64,000 bases of DNA from Pseudomonas sp. 21 (GCF_000955805.1 NZ_JYOA01000001.1:807597-871596); one strand, 5' to 3'; counted from the first letter of the stretch, positions 14,809-23,331 are shown. Program-made: numbers and translations. The notes: generated by a model not told the origin, from the letters alone.

Positions 14809-15404
14809 GCTGGATCCTCACCTTCACCGGCAAGCGCTTCGACCTGTTCGAACCAACCCCGGACATGATCTGTCCGCACGACATCGCCCAGGCTCTCGGC
14901 ACCATCGCGCGCTTTAACGGCCACACCCGGGACCACTACACAGTCGCGCAGCACAGCGTGCTTGTGTCCCGCCTGGTGCCCAAGGAACACGAACTGGTGG
15001 CGCTGCTGCATGACGCCACCGAGGCCTACATCGGCGACATGGTCCGGCCGCTCAAGCAATTCATGCCAGCCTTCTGCGATGTCGAGGCCCGCATCTGGTC
15101 TGCCATCTGCCAGCGCTTCGAGCTGGACGAAGAGCTGCCCGAGTGTGTGAAGCACGCCGACCTGGTCGCATTGGCCACCGAGCGACGGGATCTGATGCCG
15201 GCACACCCGGCTTCCTGGGAGTGTCTGGAAGGCATCGAACCGCTGGAGGCGCGCATCGACCTCTGGCCACCCCATCTCGCTCGCTGGCAGTTCCACCAGC
15301 GCCTGCAGGGCCTGCTGATCGAGCGCCTGCGCGGGCAAGCTCCGATGCTCCACGCCTCCCCCGACTGCAAGGGCTTCACCACGCCCTTGAAGGGGGACGC
15401 ATGA
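14805..15404 (+). CDS. HD-domain phosphohydrolase (YfbR-like)
   Basis: A 199-residue HD superfamily hydrolase. Motifs are HTRDHYTVAQHS with the first metal-binding His, LLHDATEAYIGD holding the HD pair (about residues 67-78), and KHADLVALATERRDL with the last Asp. This is the pattern of 5'-deoxynucleotidase YfbR and related phage phosphohydrolases. A role in adjusting the deoxynucleotide pool during phage growth is likely. It is coupled to the methyltransferase gene by an ATGA overlap. Confidence 0.82.
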   Translation: MSWILTFTGKRFDLFEPTPDMICPHDIAQALGTIARFNGHTRDHYTVAQHSVLVSRLVPKEHELVALLHDATEAYIGDMVRPLKQFMPAFCDVEARIWSAICQRFELDEELPECVKHADLVALATERRDLMPAHPASWECLEGIEPLEARIDLWPPHLARWQFHQRLQGLLIERLRGQAPMLHASPDCKGFTTPLKGDA

Positions 15405-17242
15405 CCTCCTTCCGCACAATCAAGCCGAACGATGCCCAGCGCGCGCTACCGTTCCAGCGCGAGCTGTACGTCGACCTGTTCGCCGGGCTCGGCGGCGCGA
15501 GCAGCGGAGGCCGCAAGGCCTACCGCGACCCGGACATCGCCATCAACCACAACCCCGTGGCCATCGCCGTGTACAAGGCGAACCACCCCACCACCAGGAC
15601 CTTCATCACTGACGTCTTCGACGTCGATCCGCTGGAGGCCACCCGCGGCCAGCCCGTTGCCATCCTGTGGGCTTCCCCGGATTGCCGCCATTTCAGCAAG
15701 GCCAAGGGCGCAGCCCCACGCAGTCCGCAAGTTCGCTCCCTGGCTTGGGTAGTTGTGCGCTGGGTACATGCCACCAGGCCGCGCCTGTTCCTGCTCGAAA
15801 ACGTCGAAGAGTTCCAGAAATGGGGCCCGCTCGACGAGCACGGCCAGCCGATCAAGACCGAGGAAGGCCGCACCTTCAAGGCGTTCGTGGCCTGCCTCAC
15901 CAGCGGCCTGCCAGCTGACCACCCGGATATGCCGGAAATCATGGCGGCCATCGGCATGTGGGTACCGCAGAGCGCCCTGGTCCGCGGCCTGGGTTGCAAC
16001 GTGGAGTGGCGCGAGCGCCGCGCCTCGAATGCCGGCGCACCGACCATCCGCAAACGCCTGTTCATGATCGGACGCACCGATGGTCGCCCCATCGTCTGGA
16101 CCACCCCGAAGCGGCACGAAAAACCGAAGTCTGGACAGGCACCGTGGCGTACCGCTGCGGAGTGCATCGACTGGAGCGACCTGGGCAAGAGCATGATCGA
16201 CCGGAAGCGCCCCCACGTGGACAACACCTGCCGACGCGTGGCCAAGGGCTTCTGGCGCCACACGGTCATGGCGGACAAACCCTTCTTCGTGCCGATGGAC
16301 CAAGGCCACCTTGCCGCAGCCAATCTCACCGAGTTCGCCAACGCGAGCAACCAGCGCACCTTCAGCGCCGCCGAACCGCTGCGCACCCAGGTCGCCCAGG
16401 TGAAGGGCGGGCACTTCGCCCTCTCTGCCGCCACGCTGATTCAGACAGGGTACGGGGAGCGCCCAGGCCAGCAACCGCGAGCGCCTGGACTCCACAAGCC
16501 GCTGGGCACCGTCGTGGCTGGAGGCTGCAAGCACGCACTGGTCACCGCAATGGTTGTTGGCGCTGGCGGTCCGAGCTACAGCGGCAAGCCGCAGGCAGTT
16601 ACCCAGCCCGTAGGCACGCTTCTGCCCTCGAACCATAGAGCTGTTGCAGCCTGCCATTTCGAGCAGGCCAATGGAGGGTTCTACGACGGCGCGGGCCGCG
16701 CTGCCGACGCGCCGCTCAGCACCATTACGCAGGCGGGCTCCAACCAGCGCCTGGCCAGCGCCTACCTGGTGAAGTTCTACAGCACTGGCGGGCAATGGCA
16801 GGACCTGGCCGAGCCAATGCACACAGTCCCCACAAAGGACCGCATGGCTCTGGTCACCGTTGTCCAGGTCCCAGCCGCCATCCTCCCGCCCGAGCTGATG
16901 GAGAAGGCCCGGAAGTGCGCTGCCTTCCTGCACAAGCACCTGCCAGAGCACTTCCCGCAATTGGTCGACCTGGTGCTGCTGGGTGACTACGTCCTCGTCG
17001 ATTTCACCCTGCGCATGCTCAAGCCCGTAGAGCTGAAAATCGCCCAGGGCTTTGACCCGGACTACATCACCGACTGGGGATGGTTCGAGGACAAAGCCAC
17101 CGGTGAGCTGGTGCGCAAGAACGTCAACAACACCGACCAGATCAAGCTCATCGGCAACAGCGTCAGCCCCTACGAATCAGAGGACCTGATCGCAGCCAAC
17201 GCCGCCGACCTGATCGACCTGTATAGGAGCGAGGCTGCATGA
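15401..17242 (+). CDS. DNA (cytosine-5) methyltransferase, phage type
   Basis: A 613-residue C5 methyltransferase. Motif I is YVDLFAGLGGASSG (residues 23-36), motif IV has the catalytic cysteine in ASPDCRHFSK (Cys95) rather than the usual PCQ, motif VI is LENVEEF, motif VIII KRLFMIG, and motif X NSVSPYESEDLIAANAADL. The target recognition region (about residues 200-520) is long and contains repeated segments such as LIQTGYGERPGQQPRAPG. The start is ATG 15401, overlapping the HD gene. It probably modifies phage DNA against host restriction; no partner endonuclease is present. Confidence 0.92.
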   Translation: MTSFRTIKPNDAQRALPFQRELYVDLFAGLGGASSGGRKAYRDPDIAINHNPVAIAVYKANHPTTRTFITDVFDVDPLEATRGQPVAILWASPDCRHFSKAKGAAPRSPQVRSLAWVVVRWVHATRPRLFLLENVEEFQKWGPLDEHGQPIKTEEGRTFKAFVACLTSGLPADHPDMPEIMAAIGMWVPQSALVRGLGCNVEWRERRASNAGAPTIRKRLFMIGRTDGRPIVWTTPKRHEKPKSGQAPWRTAAECIDWSDLGKSMIDRKRPHVDNTCRRVAKGFWRHTVMADKPFFVPMDQGHLAAANLTEFANASNQRTFSAAEPLRTQVAQVKGGHFALSAATLIQTGYGERPGQQPRAPGLHKPLGTVVAGGCKHALVTAMVVGAGGPSYSGKPQAVTQPVGTLLPSNHRAVAACHFEQANGGFYDGAGRAADAPLSTITQAGSNQRLASAYLVKFYSTGGQWQDLAEPMHTVPTKDRMALVTVVQVPAAILPPELMEKARKCAAFLHKHLPEHFPQLVDLVLLGDYVLVDFTLRMLKPVELKIAQGFDPDYITDWGWFEDKATGELVRKNVNNTDQIKLIGNSVSPYESEDLIAANAADLIDLYRSEAA

Positions 17243-17667
17243 GCACCTTTGAAGTAGTCGGCGGAAGTGACCGCCGCAGCCTGATCAAACGGTTCGAGCG
17301 GAAGAGTAAGCACGACGCCGTCAGCCAGCTGGTCGACTTTCACCTGCTGAATTGCACGCGGATCGAGAAGCTGGAGGCCGAACTAGAGGCACTGCGAAGC
17401 CAGGCCAGCACATACACCGATATCCGCGTGCAGCTGAGGCAGGCCCAAAAGGCTGCTGAGCTGGAGCGTCAGATTCAGAACGCGGCCCGAGACCTACCCG
17501 GAGCCTGGTTAATCCAGCTCTGCGTGGAGCAAGGCGCAGGCTGGGTTGATCTCTTTGATGACGACGGCTGCAAGATCGACTTTCCGGACAGCTGCGATGG
17601 TCTAGCTACCAGTGTGAAGGATGCCGTGGAGCACGCAATCTGCGCATCCAAGGCAGGCGCACCGTGA
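17239..17667 (+). CDS. Hypothetical phage protein with coiled coil, 142 residues
   Basis: No recognised family. Residues about 35-80 form a likely coiled coil (NCTRIEKLEAELEALRSQ), and the C-terminal part (PGAWLIQLCVEQGAGWVDLFDDDG) looks like a small alpha/beta domain. It starts with ATGA overlap on the methyltransferase stop and ends overlapping the next gene. Expressed as part of the early operon. Confidence 0.6.
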   Translation: MSTFEVVGGSDRRSLIKRFERKSKHDAVSQLVDFHLLNCTRIEKLEAELEALRSQASTYTDIRVQLRQAQKAAELERQIQNAARDLPGAWLIQLCVEQGAGWVDLFDDDGCKIDFPDSCDGLATSVKDAVEHAICASKAGAP

Positions 17668-17966
17668 GCTGCATGATCACCTACACCACCAGCCGGGCAC
17701 CTGGCGCAGAGGACCGCGCACTCACGCGCGGCACCCTGCCCCGCCGCCCTGTCGGCTGGCTGGCAAGCGTCTGGATGCTTGCTCCTAACGGCGAGAAGAC
17801 CACCCACTCTTTCAACGTCCCTTCCTGCATGGCGGCCGACCTGGTACCGGCCATTGGCGAGCGCATTGACGCCCTCGCCGCAGAGAACGGGAACACCTGC
17901 ACTCAGTTCGGCTGGTCCGCCAGCGCCCACGGCACCAGGAAGCCGCGGAAGAGAGGCTCTCGATGA
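17664..17966 (+). CDS. Hypothetical phage protein, 100 residues
   Basis: No recognised family. GTG start overlaps the previous stop. The protein is basic at its end (GTRKPRKRGSR) and has a central region LASVWMLAPNGEKTTHSFNVPS that may form beta strands, followed by a helix VPAIGERIDALAAENG. Translationally coupled to alpA downstream by an ATGA overlap. Confidence 0.55.
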   Translation: MSCMITYTTSRAPGAEDRALTRGTLPRRPVGWLASVWMLAPNGEKTTHSFNVPSCMAADLVPAIGERIDALAAENGNTCTQFGWSASAHGTRKPRKRGSR

Positions 17967-18193
17967 ATCAGACAACCAACGCCCCTATCGTCTTCCTGGC
18001 GCTGCCGGAAGTGAAACGCCGGACCGGCATGGGGACCACCTACATCTATACCGAAATGAATGCTGGCCGATTCCCGGTGGCGGTCAAAGTCGGTAGGCGC
18101 GCAACCCGTTGGATCGAAGCAGAAGTGCAGGACTGGTGCGCTGAGAAAATGGCGGCATCTCGTCAGCAGAACTGTAGAGAAGTAAGGATTTAG
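17963..18193 (+). CDS. AlpA-family regulator / excisionase
   Basis: A 76-residue winged-helix protein of the AlpA family: FLALPEVKRRTGMGTTYIYTEMNAGRFPVAVKVGRRATRW with the usual FP-x-P/A-x-K-x-G-x-R-W signature, then EAEVQDWCAEKMA. AlpA-type proteins act as excisionase or activate integrase genes. It is the last gene of the rightward early operon and converges with the minus-strand cassette; the stop codons overlap tail to tail at 18190-18193. Confidence 0.85.
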   Translation: MNQTTNAPIVFLALPEVKRRTGMGTTYIYTEMNAGRFPVAVKVGRRATRWIEAEVQDWCAEKMAASRQQNCREVRI

Positions 18194-18852
18194 GAGGCCA
18201 TAGCTCCAGAATCACGCATCTCGGTCACTACCCGCTCCCCCAAAAGAATGCCTTCAGGGAACAAAATCGAAGTCTCTTCGTATGCTCGAGCACAACCCGC
18301 GACCTCTTCAGGGCGAAAGCGGACCGCAACCCCAACACATTCCGTGAGTGCCTCGATGTGCGCTTGCGGAGCGTGGTCCTTCAACGCGGCGAGAATCCCT
18401 GCCTGCCAAGCGGCATCCCCATCTCGGGGCTCCCATGACTCCGTATCGAGAATGAAAAACTCGTTGTTGCGCAGAACCTGAAGCACGAAGGTCGAGCACG
18501 TAAGGCCCGAACCAGGCGGTAGTTCCGGCGGCACCAACCCTTCCCGGGTAAGGACCGAGTCCACCACGTACTTGAAGCCGTAAGGGATAGCGCGGCCATT
18601 TCGAGAATGGATTGTGATCAAGTGCCGATAGATGTGAAGCATTTCATGCGGGGTGAAATGCTCAAGCGGCACAAGCATGTATTTGGGCGCAATATGGCCC
18701 CGATACTCGGCGTCAGTGTTCTTAAAAAAGTAGCAATGCCACGCCAGGTGGTAGATGAGGACATTCTCACCATCCACCACATGAAGACCTAAGTGTCTTT
18801 GATCCTCGCTTCCAGAGATGGAAACGCTGACCGTTACCTCTTCACCTTCCAT
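18190..18852 (-). CDS. Unknown cargo protein C, possible permuted papain-like fold
   Basis: A 220-residue protein with no family I can name. It has His35 and His39 in YHLAWHCYF, and Cys119 in GLTCSTFVLQVL after IPYGFKYVVDSV. The order His then Cys before a hydrophobic helix recalls permuted NlpC/P60 (papain-like) hydrolases, but the match is weak. No signal peptide, so it would act in the cytoplasm. It is the last gene of a three-gene minus-strand unit, 38 bases after gene B, whose G+C is visibly lower than the flanking phage genes. Confidence 0.55.
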   Translation of the reverse strand: MEGEEVTVSVSISGSEDQRHLGLHVVDGENVLIYHLAWHCYFFKNTDAEYRGHIAPKYMLVPLEHFTPHEMLHIYRHLITIHSRNGRAIPYGFKYVVDSVLTREGLVPPELPPGSGLTCSTFVLQVLRNNEFFILDTESWEPRDGDAAWQAGILAALKDHAPQAHIEALTECVGVAVRFRPEEVAGCARAYEETSILFPEGILLGERVVTEMRDSGAMAS

Positions 18853-18873
18853 TGGCGCCCCACGAAGTTAACT

Positions 18874-18895
18874 TTTAATAGACGAGTCTATTAAA
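18874..18895. promoter_or_regulatory. Near-perfect palindrome TTTAATAGAC-GA-GTCTATTAAA
   Basis: A 22-base AT-rich inverted repeat with a two-base centre in the 38-base gap between cargo genes B and C, overlapping the stop of B. It could be an operator or a weak attenuator that sets the level of gene C. Confidence 0.6.
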
Positions 18896-19556
18896 GACCG
18901 CGCAAGACCCGAGGCGGCAGCCCTTCTTTAGCCACCTTCCCCCTAGCCTCCTCGAGCAGTTGCTTCCAGACCGGCAATGAAGTTTTAGCTCTCCCGGTGG
19001 CCCGGAGCACACTAATCAACATCTCAGCTGAAATATCAGACGGCTTTACTCGAGATAGCATGCTACCCACCCGATGAACATCGGAAGAGTCGAGTGCATC
19101 TTCTACATAATTGAACAGCTCATCCAGCGCCTCGCGAGTACGCTTACTTGCAGCCAACTGCTTGAACTTTGAATACCAACTTGAAGCTTTCAAATCAACA
19201 CTATAGGTGCTGGTGGATGTCATGGAAGTTTCAGGAGTTTCATACTGAAAACTCCTTCTTACCCTTGACAACGATTCGGCAACATCAGCTAAAGCGAGTA
19301 CGACTGAGGCCTCCATCGCAGCGCCCAACTGATATCGAAGCCCCGCATAAACCCCTGGCCCATTCGCAGGCCACGGAGCCGCGACTGGTAGGGTGTGCTG
19401 CTCAACCAGTAGGGCAGTCACCTTACCCAACATGCTGTTTGTCAGTACGTTAGACGGCGGCGTCGTCTCGGAATCATAAGGACTCTCTTCAAAGGTCCTA
19501 TAATTCCCAAGAATATGCTGTTCTTCTAAAGAAAAAGTTCGTGCTCCGCAGTTCAT
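18891..19556 (-). CDS. Unknown cargo protein B, 221 residues
   Basis: No recognised family. The N-terminal half contains QYLGAAMEASV-like Ala-rich helix text (YQLGAAMEASVVLALADVAE) and the C-terminal half is helical, SKFKQLAASKRTREALDELFNYVEDALDS followed by a Leu-rich segment. No membrane segment and no catalytic motif. Its ATG overlaps the stop of gene A (ATGA), so A and B are made together, which points to a joint function. Base composition is near 50 percent G+C over much of the gene. Confidence 0.6.
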   Translation of the reverse strand: MNCGARTFSLEEQHILGNYRTFEESPYDSETTPPSNVLTNSMLGKVTALLVEQHTLPVAAPWPANGPGVYAGLRYQLGAAMEASVVLALADVAESLSRVRRSFQYETPETSMTSTSTYSVDLKASSWYSKFKQLAASKRTREALDELFNYVEDALDSSDVHRVGSMLSRVKPSDISAEMLISVLRATGRAKTSLPVWKQLLEEARGKVAKEGLPPRVLRGL

Positions 19557-20260
19557 ACCGCCCCCTCCTGCGAAACAGCAATACTTCGAGCCAAGAGATG
19601 ACTCAAAAGGTCGAGGACCTTTATTTCCTCCGGCACAGAGAACTGCTCAGTCGAGTTAAAGTCAAACTCAAAGCGAACCGCACTTTGCCCTGCAACGTCA
19701 TACGCAACACCTTGATTATGATCAAGGTGCATAAACTTCATTGTAGCCACAGACCATTTGCCCATCTCATTGATTGGCAGGCCCTGAAATTCTTTTGGCC
19801 TATTAATCTGCAACTGAAACTCTTTCATATCAGCTTCAAAGGAAACGAAGGGGAGTAACTCCCTGAGTCCCTCGTAGCCCGCAGCGACATCGGGGACGAG
19901 GTGAAGCACAACGCCACCAAATGCTACGCGCCCGACCTTTTCGTCTGCGATTGCGCTGAGGAAAGGAATCAACCTTTCTCCCGCCATTTTAAAGGAGCCG
20001 CCATCAGGCATCGCCATGACTGCTTCTTGCATTGGGGCACTGTAGATAAGGTCAATTCGGCTTGGCTGAGAGACGACCGACAGCCGGCCTTCCTCCCAAT
20101 CCACCTCTTCTGTGGTGGATCGCAGCTGCGGCCGATTGGTTACGGTTTCAGGCTCCATTCCAGTGAGCTCTTTCATGCTTTTGAAGCGCTCGACTGCCTC
20201 GTCCGCCAAACCAATAAAGGTGAACCGTAGAACCTCAACCTGCCATTCGCGTGCAGCCAT
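19553..20260 (-). CDS. Unknown cargo protein A, 235 residues
   Basis: First gene of the three-gene minus-strand cassette. It looks like an alpha/beta protein, with EVLRFTFIGLADEAVERFKS at the start and a central EFQLQINRPKEFQGLPINEMGKW segment. I do not recognise a family. No signal peptide or membrane segments. The segment between this gene and the integrase (20,261-20,461) has a small hairpin GCCTCT/AGAGGC and no gene. Position between alpA and int is a common site for lysogenic conversion or defence genes in temperate phages, so a role in lysogen fitness or phage exclusion is plausible but unproven. Confidence 0.6.
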   Translation of the reverse strand: MAAREWQVEVLRFTFIGLADEAVERFKSMKELTGMEPETVTNRPQLRSTTEEVDWEEGRLSVVSQPSRIDLIYSAPMQEAVMAMPDGGSFKMAGERLIPFLSAIADEKVGRVAFGGVVLHLVPDVAAGYEGLRELLPFVSFEADMKEFQLQINRPKEFQGLPINEMGKWSVATMKFMHLDHNQGVAYDVAGQSAVRFEFDFNSTEQFSVPEEIKVLDLLSHLLARSIAVSQEGAV

Positions 20261-20461
20261 CTTGGTCGCATCCCAGCCAAAAAAATTGCAGCCTCCATCG
20301 GCCGCGGGCGAATCGTATCAGCCCGCCTCTTGCCTCGCATAGAGGCAAACGGCCGGCTCTAAACCATACAGACCTTAAACTTGGCCCCCAGTCTGATTTT
20401 TTTCAAGAGGCCAAGATCAACATAGGCAGAAATTGAGCCCTGCTGAGCTTTGCAGCTCATT

Positions 20462-21712
20462 TCAGCGAACCCGACGAACTGGCGGCGCAGCCTTCTTCTC
20501 CTGCTCGTCGAGGTAGTCGGCCCAGGCCTGCATCATCTTGCGCCGCTCCTCGACATACTCCGCATGGTTGTAGGACCCACTGGTCTTGTCCGGGTCCGCG
20601 TGCGAGAGCTGCGAATCCACCCACTTCTGCTTGAACCCCATCTCATTCAGCGCCGTGGAGATCGTGCCGCGCAGGCCGTGCCCAGTGAGCTTGCCGTCCA
20701 GCCCCATCCGCTTGATCGCTTGGTTGATGGTGTTCTCGCTCATCATGACGTGCGGATCGTTCCGACCAGGAAACAGGAAGGGGTAACGCCCCGAGCGCTT
20801 CAGGCAGCGCTCCACGACCGCCATTGCCTGCGTGGAAAGCGGCACGATGTAGTCGGGCACATCCTCACCATCACGGCGCACCTTGCCCCGTAGCTGCTTC
20901 ACGCGCGTGGGCGGCACGGTCCAGATGCCCGTGTCCAGGTTGAAGTCTCCCGGCCCGGCCTTGCGCAGCTCGATGGTGCGGACCGCCGTGTACAGCATCA
21001 GCCAGACGGCATCCTGGGTGACTGGACTGCCGCCGTAGTAACGCAGCTTGGCCAGCAGCTCGGGCAGGTCCTCGCCCTGGTGCGACAGGATAGGGTTGTG
21101 CCGCACCGGCGGCGCCTCGGCAGCGAGGATATCCAGGTCGGAGGCCGGGTTGTCTTCTCGCCACCCCTTGGCGATGCCATAGCGGCAGATCTGCCGCAGC
21201 CAGCTCCGGGCCTTCTCGGCGATGTTCAGGGCGCCACGCTCCTCGATGCGCGCGACCACGGCCACCAGGTCGCGCCGATGCACCTCAGCGAATGGCATCG
21301 CCCCGACGAATGGCAGGATGTCATTGTCCAGCACACGACGCGATTGAGCCCCACTCCCCTGTCGACTGTCGTCCGCCCAGCGCCCAGTTTTGAAGTCATG
21401 CCACTTGTCGGAAACAGACCTGAACGTCTCCACCTGGGCCTGCTTCGAGTCGGGGCGATGGGTACCGCGGGGGTCGATTCCGTTCGCCACCTTGGCGCGC
21501 GCTTCGTCGCGGCGACCTCGGGCATCCCTGAGCGACAGCTCGGGATAGGTGCCCAGCGACACGCGCTGCTGCTTGCCCTCCCAGCTGAAGCGGAAGTGCC
21601 ACGCCTTGGTGCCTTTGACGGACACGAACAGGGAGAGGCCGTCGGCGTCGGTCAGGCTGTAATTCTTCTCGCGCGGCTTGGCTTGGCGGACTGCGGTATC
21701 GGTGAGGGGCAT
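20462..21712 (-). CDS. Phage tyrosine integrase with N-terminal arm-binding domain
   Basis: A 416-residue tyrosine recombinase. Residues 1-90 are the DUF4102 arm-binding domain (LTDTAVRQAKPREKNYSLTD), residues 95-190 the core-binding SAM-like domain, and residues 205-390 the catalytic domain with Arg245 (YTAVRTIELR), His345 and Arg348 (TGHGLRG), His371 (QLSHADPDK) and nucleophile Tyr381 (GSYNHAEY). It catalyses integration at the tRNA-Leu 3' end 160 bases away. ATG at 21712 follows a region with TAGTACAT inverted repeats. Confidence 0.95.
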   Translation of the reverse strand: MPLTDTAVRQAKPREKNYSLTDADGLSLFVSVKGTKAWHFRFSWEGKQQRVSLGTYPELSLRDARGRRDEARAKVANGIDPRGTHRPDSKQAQVETFRSVSDKWHDFKTGRWADDSRQGSGAQSRRVLDNDILPFVGAMPFAEVHRRDLVAVVARIEERGALNIAEKARSWLRQICRYGIAKGWREDNPASDLDILAAEAPPVRHNPILSHQGEDLPELLAKLRYYGGSPVTQDAVWLMLYTAVRTIELRKAGPGDFNLDTGIWTVPPTRVKQLRGKVRRDGEDVPDYIVPLSTQAMAVVERCLKRSGRYPFLFPGRNDPHVMMSENTINQAIKRMGLDGKLTGHGLRGTISTALNEMGFKQKWVDSQLSHADPDKTSGSYNHAEYVEERRKMMQAWADYLDEQEKKAAPPVRRVR

Positions 21713-21713
21713 C

Positions 21714-21760
21714 TAGTACATCCTGTAAGGCCACACTGGGATGGACTAACTAATGTACTA
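21714..21760. promoter_or_regulatory. Inverted repeat TAGTACAT ... ATGTACTA before int
   Basis: TAGTACAT at 21714-21721 and its inverse ATGTACTA at 21753-21760, directly upstream of the integrase start, with a related TAGTCCAT between them on the minus strand. Likely arm sites for integrase or AlpA, or an int operator. Confidence 0.5.
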
Positions 21761-21797
21761 AAAATTTGAGGCTGGAAGCGATTTAACGCGAATGGCA

Positions 21798-21842
21798 CCG
21801 AAAGAACTTTCGGCTTGAAAGGCCCGTCGTTGCAGGGCTTTC
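21798..21842 (-). terminator. Two hairpins between tRNA-Leu end and int
   Basis: CCGAAAG-AA-CTTTCGG at 21798-21813 and GAAAG(G)CCC...GGGCTTTC at 21817-21842. Both lie downstream of the tRNA operon on the minus strand; the phage insertion replaced the native tail of that operon, so one of these may terminate it. Confidence 0.5.
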
Positions 21843-21874
21843 GAACAATTCCGCATGACAGCGAAAGGAAGGAA

Positions 21875-21959
21875 TGGTGCGGACGGAGAGACTCGAACTC
21901 TCACAGCTTGCGCCACCGGAACCTAAATCCGGCGTGTCTACCAATTTCACCACGTCCGC
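21875..21959 (-). tRNA. tRNA-Leu (anticodon UAG), prophage attachment target
   Basis: Cloverleaf with acceptor GCGGACG/CGTCCGC, anticodon stem CCGGA/TCCGG around TTTAGGT (anticodon TAG), a long variable arm and encoded CCA. Length 85. Its 3' end borders the integrase side of the prophage. Last of three tRNAs in one operon. Confidence 0.95.
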
Positions 21960-22011
21960 AGGGTACCGCAGAAACGAAAACGCCAGGCTCTGGGCCTGGC
22001 GCTTCGGAATA

Positions 22012-22088
22012 TGGGGTGGACGATGGGAATCGAACCCACGACACCAGGAGCCACAATCCTGTGCTCTACCAACTGAGCTACGCCCACC
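22012..22088 (-). tRNA. tRNA-His (anticodon GUG)
   Basis: Acceptor GTGGGCG/CGTCCAC with an extra G(-1) opposite C73, as needed by histidyl-tRNA synthetase; anticodon loop TTGTGGC gives GTG; CCA is encoded. Confidence 0.95.
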
Positions 22089-22118
22089 ATATTACATTTG
22101 CTTGTACCGAACGCCACA

Positions 22119-22195
22119 TGGCGCACCCGGCAGGACTCGAACCTGCGACCATCCGCTTAGAAGGCGGATGCTCTATCCAGCTGAGCTACGGGCGC
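22119..22195 (-). tRNA. tRNA-Arg (anticodon UCU)
   Basis: Acceptor GCGCCCG/CGGGTGC (one G-U), anticodon stem TCCGC/GCGGA with loop CTTCTAA (anticodon TCT), T loop GTTCGAGTC, encoded CCA. First tRNA of the operon. Confidence 0.95.
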
Positions 22196-22296
22196 TTTAG
22201 TGGCGGCAACCCTTGCTAAGCAGACTCAGTGGAAACCACCGAATCGGTTGGCACCGCCTCTTTCGTGTTTCAGGCTGTGCTCGGCAAGCGGGGCGC

Positions 22297-22325
22297 ATGT
22301 TATCGATGAGGCCATACCCCGTCAA
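22297..22325 (-). promoter_or_regulatory. Promoter of the tRNA-Arg-His-Leu operon
   Basis: On the minus strand -35 TTGACG, 17 bases, -10 TAACAT, then a G+C-rich discriminator GCGCCCC, the usual layout of a stringently controlled stable-RNA promoter. An AT-rich palindrome AACTTTTTT/AAAAAAGTT at 22327-22345 lies just upstream and could act as UP element. Confidence 0.78.
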
Positions 22326-22457
22326 CAACTTTTTTAAAAAAAGTTCAAAGAGATAAAGGAGTTACGCCAAATCAGGGGCTCCCGCCTTTGCCTTATGGAG
22401 GCAGCGTGCGAAAATGCGCGCCTTCTTTTCTCCCGCCTTAATGGTTATCCCCCCGAC

Positions 22458-23312
22458 ATGACTGCAAAACTGATCGACGGCAAAGCGATCGCCGCCAGCC
22501 TCCGCCAGCAGATTGGCCAACGCGTCAATGAACGCCGCCAGCAAGGACTGCGCATCCCCGGCCTGGCTGTGATCCTGGTCGGTAGCGACCCCGCCTCTCA
22601 GGTCTATGTCGCGCACAAGCGCAAGGACTGTGAAGAGGTCGGCTTCCTCTCCCAGGCGTACGACCTCCCCGCCAGCACCACCCAGGAAGAACTGCTCGCG
22701 CTGATCGACCGCCTGAACGCCGACCCGGCCATCGACGGCATTCTGGTGCAGCTTCCCCTCCCCGCCCACCTCGATGCCTCGCAGCTGCTGGAGCGCATCA
22801 GCCCGGACAAGGACGTGGACGGCTTCCACCCCTTCAACATCGGCCGCCTGGCCCAGCGCATCCCGCTGCTGCGCCCCTGCACCCCGAAAGGCATCATGAC
22901 CCTGCTGCAGAGCACCGGCGTCGACCTGTACGGCATGGACGCAGTGGTCGTGGGCGCATCGAACATCGTCGGTCGCCCCATGGCTCTGGAACTGCTGCTG
23001 GGCGGCTGCACCGTCACCGTGACCCACCGCTTCACCCGCGACCTCGCCGACCACGTACGCCGCGCCGACCTGGTCGTCGTCGCCGCCGGCAAGCCGGGCC
23101 TGGTCAAGGGCGAGTGGATCAAGGAAGGCGCCATCGTCATCGACGTGGGCATCAACCGCCAGGAAGACGGCAAGCTGGTGGGCGACGTGGAATATGACGT
23201 GGCTGCCGAGCGCGCCAGCTGGATTACCCCGGTCCCGGGCGGCGTCGGCCCGATGACCCGCGCCTGCCTGCTGGAAAACACCCTGTACGCCGCCGAGCAC
23301 CTGCACACCTGA
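22458..23312 (+). CDS. folD: Bifunctional methylenetetrahydrofolate dehydrogenase/cyclohydrolase FolD
   Basis: Cytosolic enzyme that interconverts 5,10-methylene- and 10-formyl-tetrahydrofolate with NADP. The 284-residue product starts [18 protein letters not shown]; an upstream ATG at 22395 would add 21 residues foreign to the family. Typical motifs are [20 protein letters not shown] (substrate Lys), [25 protein letters not shown] for NADP binding and [12 protein letters not shown] near the end. It stands alone, divergent from the tRNA operon, and ends at a symmetric terminator shared with cysS. Confidence 0.97.
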   Translation: MTAKLIDGKAIAASLRQQIGQRVNERRQQGLRIPGLAVILVGSDPASQVYVAHKRKDCEEVGFLSQAYDLPASTTQEELLALIDRLNADPAIDGILVQLPLPAHLDASQLLERISPDKDVDGFHPFNIGRLAQRIPLLRPCTPKGIMTLLQSTGVDLYGMDAVVVGASNIVGRPMALELLLGGCTVTVTHRFTRDLADHVRRADLVVVAAGKPGLVKGEWIKEGAIVIDVGINRQEDGKLVGDVEYDVAAERASWITPVPGGVGPMTRACLLENTLYAAEHLHT

Positions 23313-23331
23313 CGGGTTTTCGACGAGCAAG

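Larger units (their letters stand above)
1..21874. mobile_element. Lambda-like prophage, right part (left end outside window)
   Basis: A contiguous block of phage genes ends with a tyrosine integrase whose gene lies next to the 3' end of tRNA-Leu(UAG). Head genes run off the left edge, so the left attachment site is not visible. The layout is lambdoid: integrase and AlpA at one end, a C1/Cro switch at about 10.1 kb, two divergent early operons, replication genes, late regulator, holins, terminase, portal. The exact right attachment core cannot be fixed without the left copy; it should be a segment of the tRNA-Leu 3' end, near 21,875. The whole region has no bacterial housekeeping gene. No early gene is visibly broken, so the element may be intact, but tail genes are not in view. 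Confidence 0.93.
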
